10,355 nucleotides of DNA, taken from NCBI GenBank assembly GCA_002084865.1, contig NBMG01000009.1, positions 1-10,355 of the forward strand, in the 5' to 3' direction. Position numbers and translations under genes: made by a program. The notes beneath the pieces are model-generated. The model had not been told where the DNA came from. It made no database searches and worked only from the letters and a program-made list of their open reading frames with translations. How positions within the stretch are numbered: the first letter of the stretch is position 1; every line of letters starts with the position of its first letter. Positions 5,807-10,355 of this stretch are shown here, piece after piece. The stretch comes from Candidatus Atribacteria bacterium 4572_76. Its GTDB lineage: Bacteria > Atribacterota > Phoenicimicrobiia > Phoenicimicrobiales > Phoenicimicrobiaceae.

Positions 5807-5830
5807 GTGGGGGCCTGATTTATCAAGCCC
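5807..5830 (+). repeat. REP-type hairpin 2 of intra-operon cluster
   Basis: A GTGG foot (5807-5810) precedes an 8-bp stem with one mismatch, GGGCCTGA (5811-5818) with TCAAGCCC (5823-5830), and a TTTA loop. It has the same orientation as the hairpin at 5768 and begins 14 nt after it. Confidence 0.62.
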
Positions 5831-5839
5831 GTAAAATTT

Positions 5840-5863
5840 GGGTCGGATGAATCCGATCCCTAC
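5840..5863 (-). repeat. REP-type hairpin 3 of intra-operon cluster, inverted
   Basis: Read on the minus strand, a GTAG foot (5863-5860) starts a 9-bp stem with one G-T pair around a 2-nt loop (arms 5840-5848 and 5851-5859). It is opposite in orientation to the two preceding hairpins, giving a BIME-like mosaic of direct and inverted REPs. Confidence 0.68.
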
Positions 5864-5893
5864 ATTAAAAGTAATATGGTACACACTGATAAC

Positions 5894-5928
5894 CGCGATA
5901 CGATATACGATATACGATATACGAAATA
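5894..5928 (-). repeat. Heptamer array, right edge of intra-operon island
   Basis: Five in-phase heptamers: CGCGATA, three identical CGATATA, and CGAAATA. On the minus strand they read TATATCG and end in TATCGCG, the same unit as the left-edge array at 5701. The array stops 21 nt before mbhK, just upstream of its Shine-Dalgarno. Confidence 0.78.
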
Positions 5929-5949
5929 CCAGAAAAAAGGTGGTAGAGA

Positions 5950-6516
5950 ATGGAATATATGAAGCCAGAAGAAATTATAGAATTATTTAAAGAAAAATTT
6001 AATGAATCGATTACAAATAGCAGAATAGAAATTAAAACAGCGGGATCAAAAAAGAATAGCTATAGCCTAATTTGGTTAGAGATAGAACTAAAGGTCTTTA
6101 AAGAAGCAGTTAAACTTTTATGCACTATTCAATTTCCTCATTTTGCTATTATTTCAGATAATGATACAGGAGAAGAAGTTAAATTAACCTATCATTTCTC
6201 CCTTTATTATGGAGAGAGATTTAAAGAAATATCCTTAAATATAACTACTAATTTACCAAAAAATAATCTTAAAATGCCAACTATTACTGATTTAATACCG
6301 GGTGCCCAGACTTCAGAAAGAGAAATGAAAGAAATGATGGGGATTACTTTTGAGAATTTGCCTGATTTACCTAATGTATTTTTACCAATAGATTTTTCAA
6401 AAGATGTTTTTCCTTTTAGAAAAGATGAAAAAGGGGTATATCCTTTAAGTAAAAATGGTAAACATATAGGTGGTAATATAATTGATAATGAAGAAGAGGT
6501 GAAAAAAGTTGAATAA
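5950..6516 (+). CDS. mbhK: Membrane-bound hydrogenase subunit MbhK (NuoC-like, 30 kDa family)
   Basis: The 188-residue soluble protein is related to NuoC (complex I 30 kDa subunit). The diagnostic part is its C-terminal half: TDLIPGAQTSEREMKEMMGI (113-131, with E123, R124, E125 and G131) and a later PIDFSKDVFPFRKD (146-159), matching the ExREv-x-emfGI and lP-x(n)-PlrKd pattern of the family. It packs against MbhL on the cytoplasmic face. AAGGTGG (5937-5943) sits 6 nt before the ATG at 5950, so this start is preferred over ATG 5959. Unlike every other gene of the operon it is not coupled to its upstream neighbour, because the repeat island intervenes. By eye its coding sequence is more A-rich than its neighbours. 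It overlaps mbhL by 8 nt. Confidence 0.92.
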   Translation: MEYMKPEEIIELFKEKFNESITNSRIEIKTAGSKKNSYSLIWLEIELKVFKEAVKLLCTIQFPHFAIISDNDTGEEVKLTYHFSLYYGERFKEISLNITTNLPKNNLKMPTITDLIPGAQTSEREMKEMMGITFENLPDLPNVFLPIDFSKDVFPFRKDEKGVYPLSKNGKHIGGNIIDNEEEVKKVE

Positions 6517-7732
6517 GAAGACTTACTCTATACCTATAGGTCCGGTACACCCTTCCTTAGAAGAACCGATGACTTTTAATTTTGAAATATATGGAGAGCG
6601 CATTGAAAAGGTATATTTAGCACCCGGAGATAATCATCGAGGAATAGAATTTATGGGAAGGCAAAGGAATCCAATTCAAATTATTTATTTAGCTGAAAGA
6701 ATATGCGGTATATGTTCTGCTTCTCATCCTTTTGCTTTTTGTCAAGCAGTGGAGAATGCTGCTGGTATTGAAGTTCCCGAAAGAGGCCAATATATTCGAG
6801 TGATTATTGCTGAGTTAGAAAGAATTCATTCGCATATTTTATGGGCTGGGATTGCCGGTCATGAATTAGGCTTCGATTCTGTTTTATATATATCCTGGAG
6901 AGCAAGAGAAGAGGTATTAGATCTTTTAGAATATCTTACTGGAAATAGGATTAATTACGGAGTATTTATGATAGGTGGGGTAAGAAGAGATATTAGCGAA
7001 GAGCAAATACCTCGAATTCGAAAAACTTTAGAATATTATAAAGATGTCTACGGAAAAATAGAAGATATATTCTTAAAGGATCCTACTATTGCTTTAAGAA
7101 CAAAGAATGTCGGTGTTTTAACTAAAGAAGATGCCCTCCGTTTATGTGCGGTGGGGCCTACTACCAGAGCATCGGGGATAAAAAAGGATGTAAGACAGGA
7201 CCAACCTTATTCAGCCTATGCCGATTTGGAAGTGAAAGCCATTACTCCGGATGTGTTTTCCGGAGAAATAAACGGCGATGTTTATGATCGGATAATTGTT
7301 CGATTGTTAGAATTGGTACAATCAATACAGATTATCGAACAATGTTTAGAAAATATGCCTTCAGGAGAAATTGTAGCCGAGAAGAAATTAGTTAAATTAT
7401 TAAATCAGTTAAAGAAAGCTAAAGGTGAAGGAATTGGAAGGCATGAAGCCCCTCGTGGTGAAGTATTTCATTATGTAAAATTAGCAGAAGCAGAAGTACC
7501 GGAAATCTGGAAAGCTCGTGCCCCAACGTATAATAATTTAATGCCCTGGGCTCCTATGCTCTTAGGAGAGCAGATAGCCGATATCCCCATTGTTGTAGCA
7601 TCTACTGACCCTTGCATAGCCTGTATGGACAGGGTCACTATTTTAAACAAGGCTAATGGTCGAAAAGATGTGTTAACCAAGAAAGATTTACATGAATTGA
7701 GTGTGCAAAAGACGAGGAGGATCACTCCATGA
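6509..7732 (+). CDS. mbhL: [NiFe] hydrogenase large (catalytic) subunit MbhL
   Basis: The 407-residue large subunit is homologous to NuoD and reduces protons to H2. Both NiFe-binding motifs are intact: C66-x2-C69 in ERICGICSASH and C369-x2-C372 in DPCIACMDR. This marks a true hydrogenase rather than an Mbx/Mbs or complex I relative that has lost the cysteines. HRGIE (43-47) is the usual N-terminal motif. After R375 comes a 32-residue tail, expected to be removed by a HycI-type protease after nickel insertion, as in E. coli HycE, where cleavage also follows the Arg of DPCxxCxxR. The start is TTG at 6509, with AGAGGTG (6495-6501) 7 nt upstream, inside the end of mbhK. It overlaps mbhM by four bases (ATGA). 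Confidence 0.97.
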   Translation: MNKKTYSIPIGPVHPSLEEPMTFNFEIYGERIEKVYLAPGDNHRGIEFMGRQRNPIQIIYLAERICGICSASHPFAFCQAVENAAGIEVPERGQYIRVIIAELERIHSHILWAGIAGHELGFDSVLYISWRAREEVLDLLEYLTGNRINYGVFMIGGVRRDISEEQIPRIRKTLEYYKDVYGKIEDIFLKDPTIALRTKNVGVLTKEDALRLCAVGPTTRASGIKKDVRQDQPYSAYADLEVKAITPDVFSGEINGDVYDRIIVRLLELVQSIQIIEQCLENMPSGEIVAEKKLVKLLNQLKKAKGEGIGRHEAPRGEVFHYVKLAEAEVPEIWKARAPTYNNLMPWAPMLLGEQIADIPIVVASTDPCIACMDRVTILNKANGRKDVLTKKDLHELSVQKTRRITP

Positions 7733-8739
7733 CTTCTATAAGCTTATTTGGAATATTAATAAAGATAATTGGGGCAATTGTAATTGCTTTTTTAGGAGTA
7801 GTAATCGGTCTGTTTTATAAAGGTATTGACAGAAAATTAGCCGCAAGGATGCAGGCACGAGTTGGCCCTCCCATAAGACAGCCTTTTATGGATTTCTTTA
7901 AGTTAATGATTAAAGAAAATATTGTACCCCAAAACGCAGTTCCCTGGATATTTAACGGAGCGCCAATTATGGCTTTGGTATCTTCTATTACTATTTTACT
8001 TTATTTGCCTGTAGGGAATATTCCTCCCTTGTTAAGTGGATACGGGGATATTGTGCTAATTATTTATCTACTAACTCTGCCGGCTATCGGTATGGTGGTA
8101 GGTGGTTTTGCCTCCGGTTCTCCTTATGCTAATGTGGGAGCACAAAGAGAGATGGTAATGATGATGAGTTACGAACTTCCTTTAGTAACGGCAGTTGTTG
8201 CTTTGGGCTGGAAATTAAGTCAGGTTTATCCTCAACTTAATATCTTCTCTTTAGCCGTGATTAACGCTCGTCCTATTTGGGGATTAGTGGGTCCATTAGG
8301 TTTTATTGGCGCAATTTTACTATTTATTACCCTGGCAGCGGTTACACCAGGAGAACTCTCTAAAGTACCTTTTGATGCACCGGAAGCTGAAACGGAATTA
8401 GCCGGAGGAATATTAGTAGAGTATTCGGGAAGAAATCTTGCTCTATTTGGTTTAGCTGATGCGGTAAAGACAGTAGTGATGATGTCCCTAACTGTGGCTT
8501 TATTTTTTCCCTACAATATATCTCATTTACTTGCTTTAAGTGGAGTATTTGCTTTAATAGCAGATGTACTGTTCTTTTTAGTAAAAATGTTTTTAGTAAT
8601 GTTTGTCGAAGTATCTTTTGTCAGGATTGCATTTGCTCGTTTAAAAATAGACCAGGTTTCCTTTGCTTACTGGGTTCCGGTAGCGATTATAGGTTTGCTT
8701 GGCCTTATGTTAATCGTTTTAGATACTATTATAGTTTGA
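7729..8739 (+). CDS. mbhM: Membrane-bound hydrogenase anchor subunit MbhM (NuoH-like)
   Basis: This 336-residue membrane protein with about eight helices is homologous to NuoH. It anchors the hydrogenase module and carries the start of the coupling path. Family motifs are RMQARVGPP (40-48, followed by a DFFKLMIKE segment, 55-63) and PFDAPEAETELAGGILVEYSG (214-234) with acidic residues E219, E221, E223 and E231. Those acidic residues match the loop that lines the quinone-cavity equivalent in complex I. The start overlaps the mbhL stop (ATGA), with GAGGAGG (7714-7720) upstream. The stop is 9 nt before mbhN, and the mbhN ribosome site overlaps it. Length is normal. Confidence 0.95.
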   Translation: MTSISLFGILIKIIGAIVIAFLGVVIGLFYKGIDRKLAARMQARVGPPIRQPFMDFFKLMIKENIVPQNAVPWIFNGAPIMALVSSITILLYLPVGNIPPLLSGYGDIVLIIYLLTLPAIGMVVGGFASGSPYANVGAQREMVMMMSYELPLVTAVVALGWKLSQVYPQLNIFSLAVINARPIWGLVGPLGFIGAILLFITLAAVTPGELSKVPFDAPEAETELAGGILVEYSGRNLALFGLADAVKTVVMMSLTVALFFPYNISHLLALSGVFALIADVLFFLVKMFLVMFVEVSFVRIAFARLKIDQVSFAYWVPVAIIGLLGLMLIVLDTIIV

Positions 8740-8748
8740 GGTGATAAA

Positions 8749-9150
8749 ATGGCAACACCAATGGGATTTGAACTGTTAAAACAGTTATTTAAAAAACCGG
8801 CTACCAATGTATTTCCGGTTACTTATTACCCTGATTCGATATTAAAATTATTAGAAAAAGTTGAAAAAGGAGAAGCAAAGATACATCCTCACGTGGAAAT
8901 ACCCAAGAATTTTAAAGGAAAGATTGTTTTCGATAGAGACGAATGCATAGGATGTAAATTGTGTATTAAGGTATGTCCTGCCGAGGCAATTGAATTTATT
9001 CCTGAAAAAAAGAAAATTAAAATCCATGTCGATCATTGTATCTTCTGTTCTCAATGTAATGATATATGTCCCAAAAATTGTCTGAATATGAGCGAAGAAT
9101 TTCTTCTTGCGGATGTAGATAGGTCATCATCTAAATTAATCGTAGAGTAG
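8749..9150 (+). CDS. mbhN: Membrane-bound hydrogenase ferredoxin-like subunit MbhN (NuoI-like)
   Basis: The 133-residue protein carries two [4Fe-4S] sites: C66, C69, C72, C76 (CIGCKLCIKVCP) and C97, C100, C103, C107 (CIFCSQCNDICP). All eight ligands are present. It accepts electrons from external reduced ferredoxin and relays them to the MbhJ cluster. The first 60 residues are a family-typical extension that contacts MbhM and the membrane. GAGGTG (8738-8743) is 5 nt before the ATG. It is the last gene of the operon. No convincing intrinsic terminator follows; the two downstream hairpins lack T-tracts. Confidence 0.95.
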   Translation: MATPMGFELLKQLFKKPATNVFPVTYYPDSILKLLEKVEKGEAKIHPHVEIPKNFKGKIVFDRDECIGCKLCIKVCPAEAIEFIPEKKKIKIHVDHCIFCSQCNDICPKNCLNMSEEFLLADVDRSSSKLIVE

Positions 9151-9200
9151 GATAATTAATAAGAATATGATTACAACCCAAAAAGTAAATAAAATATAAT

Positions 9201-9218
9201 GCACGATGCATCGTGCCC
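9201..9218. repeat. Perfect 16-nt palindrome, degenerate REP-like
   Basis: GCACGATGCATCGTGC (9201-9216) is a perfect palindrome followed by CC. No GTAG foot is present on either strand. It is 50 nt after mbhN and lacks a T-tract. It could be a REP relative or a dimer-binding site. Confidence 0.5.
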
Positions 9219-9247
9219 AAAGAAAAAATGGGTAATAATATAGTGAA

Positions 9248-9270
9248 GGCACAATTCATTGCGGCCCTAC
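9248..9270 (-). repeat. REP-type hairpin with GTAG foot, after mbhN
   Basis: On the minus strand a GTAG foot (9270-9267) is followed by an imperfect stem whose arms are 9258-9266 and 9248-9255, with a 2-nt loop and G-T pairs. It has the same grammar as the hairpins at 324-302 and 5768-5863. Apart from these two hairpins the gap 9151-9389 shows nothing recognisable. Confidence 0.55.
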
Positions 9271-9389
9271 AATTCAATTATAACCAACAAATCTAAAATT
9301 ATTTACGATACACTGTATATATATTTTGCTTTTAAATATTTTTTAGCTTTTTGGGTAGTAACCGGAATATACAATTAAGAATCATAGCC

Positions 9390-9839
9390 TTACAATTTTT
9401 TAAGGAGTTTAAAATTTTTATCTTTCAATATTTTTATTATTTTTTCGGAACTCTTTAAAACTTCAGAGCTAACAGAATTAGAATAGTCAATAATTTTAGG
9501 CTGAATGCCGATAAAAATAAGTTCCTGAGCATATTCTTTCAGATAAGATATTAGAAAGGATAAAGGCATACTGTGGGTAGTGAGGTGCAGGGCGCTAATC
9601 CTATCGGGAGAGATTATTCTAAATTCACCGGATTTAAGGTCCATCTCCACTGCGTCGATAAGCACTACGAGAACGGGCTTATTTTTTTTGATGATTGAGG
9701 TAAAATTTTCAGGAATAACCCCACAGTCCATAGAAAGCCAATCACGATCTTTGAAACTTTGGGCAATAATTGATCCTATTCCATCATCACCCCGAAGCGT
9801 ATTTCCAATACCCATTAAAATATACTTTTTTGAATTCAT
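9390..9839 (-). CDS. hycI: HycI-type hydrogenase maturation protease (peptidase A31)
   Basis: The 149-residue protein is of the hydrogenase maturation endopeptidase family and closest in pattern to HycI, which matures group 4 large subunits. It begins with the family motif MGIGNTLRGDDGIG (9-22). The nickel-sensing ligands of HycI (D16, D62, H90) correspond to D19 in GDDG, D62 in LIDAVEMD, and H89 in LTTHSMPL. It probably cleaves MbhL after R375 once nickel is bound. It lies convergent to the operon, 239 nt away, and so is not part of the mbh transcript. ATG 9839 has a weak GGCGAG site about 8 nt upstream, within sequence resembling half a REP hairpin. Length is close to E. coli HycI (about 156). 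Confidence 0.94.
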   Translation of the reverse strand: MNSKKYILMGIGNTLRGDDGIGSIIAQSFKDRDWLSMDCGVIPENFTSIIKKNKPVLVVLIDAVEMDLKSGEFRIISPDRISALHLTTHSMPLSFLISYLKEYAQELIFIGIQPKIIDYSNSVSSEVLKSSEKIIKILKDKNFKLLKKL

Positions 9840-9843
9840 AGCA

Positions 9844-9855
9844 TCTCGCCTGTCT
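9844..9855 (-). repeat. REP half-element forming the hycI ribosome site
   Basis: On the minus strand AGACAGGCGAGA (9855-9844) is identical to plus-strand positions 301-312, the first arm and loop of the hairpin at 302-324. Here the second arm is absent. The GGCGAG within it is the best Shine-Dalgarno candidate for hycI. A chance match is possible, since only 12 nt are shared. Confidence 0.4.
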
Positions 9856-9921
9856 GTTAGTTCCGATCTATCTTTGTTAAGCTAAAAGGCTAAAGATAAA
9901 AACCATAATTGTTATTTAAGA

Positions 9922-9938
9922 ATTCAGAAATCAGAAGA
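9922..9938 (+). repeat. Two-unit heptamer fragment
   Basis: ATTCAGA and AATCAGA lie in tandem. ATTCAGAA (9922-9929) is the exact inverse of TTCTGAAT (9976-9983), the start of the long tract downstream. The two could pair across a 46-nt loop. Confidence 0.45.
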
Positions 9939-9975
9939 AGATACAACCAAAATATACTCTCATAACTTAAAATAA

Positions 9976-10087
9976 TTCTGAATACTGGATTCTGGCTACT
10001 GACTTCTATTTTCTTAACGAGATACGATTCACGAGATACGAGATACGAATTACTATTCACTAACAACTAGCGACTATTCACTAGATA
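9976..10087. repeat. Phase-locked period-7 tract with switching motif (16 units)
   Basis: The tract contains 16 consecutive heptamers without a phase slip. Units 1-6 are TTCTGAA-, TACTGGA- and TTCTGGC-like. Units 7-11 are CGAGATA-like (CGAGATA occurs three times). Units 12-16 are CTATTCA- and CTAGATA-like. By hand count 64 of 105 lag-7 comparisons match. On the minus strand the CGAGATA block reads TATCTCG and ends in the junction TTAAGAAAA (10017-10009), as in the other arrays. No open frame of note covers it. Confidence 0.78.
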
Positions 10088-10133
10088 TGTTATCATAATA
10101 AAAAATATTTAACAAATTGAATAATATATACAC

Positions 10134-10172
10134 GTATCGAGTATTACGTTTTTGCGTATCGCGTTAAGAAAA
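10134..10172 (+). repeat. Short heptamer array with conserved junction
   Basis: Five 7-nt units run from 10134: GTATCGA, GTATTAC, GTTTTTG, CGTATCG and CGTTAAG. The array ends in TTAAGAAAA (10164-10172). It is the plus-strand counterpart of the junction at 10017-10009 and of GTGAAGAAAAC at 5729-5739. Confidence 0.6.
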
Positions 10173-10355
10173 ATAAAGAAAATGAATTAAGGGAAAGTAA
10201 AGAAAAAAGGTAAACTTAACCTCTTTTTAAACTGCCTTACCAAAATTTACATTAATAATATATATAAATTTAAAAAAAAAGAAGGATTTTAGAAATTTTT
10301 GTAGAATAATTAAAGTATGTTAGTATATAATAAAAAAAATACGATACAAACTTTT
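10173..10355. other. AT-rich non-coding end of window
   Basis: There is no gene and no credible open frame. A consensus TATAAT lies at 10326-10331, but no matching -35 box is found 16-18 nt upstream. A weak imperfect hairpin with a T-run lies near 10203-10228. The final bases (ATACGATACAA, 10339-10349) resemble heptamer units, so a further array may begin at the window edge. Confidence 0.4.

Noticed and set aside
5768..5863. Intrinsic terminators within the operon
   Set aside because: None of the three stems is followed by a T-tract, and the GTAG feet fit REP elements better. Partial attenuation cannot be excluded.
5666..5884. Minus-strand open frame across the mbhJ-mbhK island
   Set aside because: It is made of repeat and hairpin sequence, has no ribosome site, and its product resembles no known protein. 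Open frames arise easily in phase-locked repeats.
5252..9150. Complex I-like, Mbx or Mbs module instead of a hydrogenase
   Set aside because: The large subunit keeps both CxxC pairs of the NiFe site and the cleavable tail, and only one MrpD-like subunit is present.
9580..9885. Plus-strand open frame opposite hycI
   Set aside because: It is antisense to a well-supported gene with all catalytic residues, has no family resemblance, and runs into the hycI leader.
10203..10228. Terminator-like imperfect hairpin with a T-run
   Set aside because: Pairing is weak and interrupted, A/T pairs dominate, and no gene ends just upstream.

Overview
The window is AT-rich and appears to come from an anaerobic, fermentative, H2-producing bacterium. 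It holds a complete 14-gene operon for a membrane-bound, ferredoxin-linked, Mrp-type [NiFe] hydrogenase (Mbh, group 4), in the mbhA to mbhN order known from Thermococcales. A bacterial host is suggested by a sigma70-type promoter with an extended -10 in front of the operon, strong Shine-Dalgarno sites before most genes, GTG and TTG starts, and a tRNA gene that encodes its CCA end. AT-rich bacteria with this operon and dense short-repeat intergenic DNA (for example Atribacterota-like lineages) are candidates. That placement is inference; no phylogenetic marker is present.

Layout. A tRNA-Leu(GAG) gene and its terminator occupy 9-140. From 141 to about 502 the DNA is almost wholly short repeats: a period-7 tract, a REP-type hairpin, a second period-7 tract and a period-8 tract. 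The period-8 tract runs into a decayed hypA (nickel-insertion protein) lacking its N-terminus and an internal segment. A good promoter at 806-834 starts the mbh operon (866-9150). Genes mbhA-H are Mrp antiporter-like membrane subunits, mbhI is a small linker, and mbhJ-N form the hydrogenase module. Genes overlap or sit within 11 nt of each other except at mbhJ/mbhK, where a 248-nt repeat island separates them. Downstream is a 239-nt gap with two more hairpins, then a convergent hycI-type hydrogenase maturation protease (9390-9839). The last 515 nt are non-coding and again dominated by period-7 repeats.

How the genes work together. MbhN, MbhJ and MbhL pass electrons from reduced ferredoxin through three [4Fe-4S] clusters to the NiFe site, where protons become H2. 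MbhM, MbhI and MbhH couple this to proton movement, and the Mrp-like subunits MbhA-G are thought to build a Na+ gradient. The HycI-type protease probably removes the 32-residue C-terminal tail of MbhL after nickel insertion. HypA would normally deliver that nickel, and its local copy looks inactivated.

The most unusual material is non-coding. Heptamer tracts keep a strict 7-bp phase while their sequence changes along the tract. At least four arrays, in both orientations, end in the same junction motif. They are interleaved with hairpins carrying the GTAG foot typical of REP elements mobilised by RAYT transposases.
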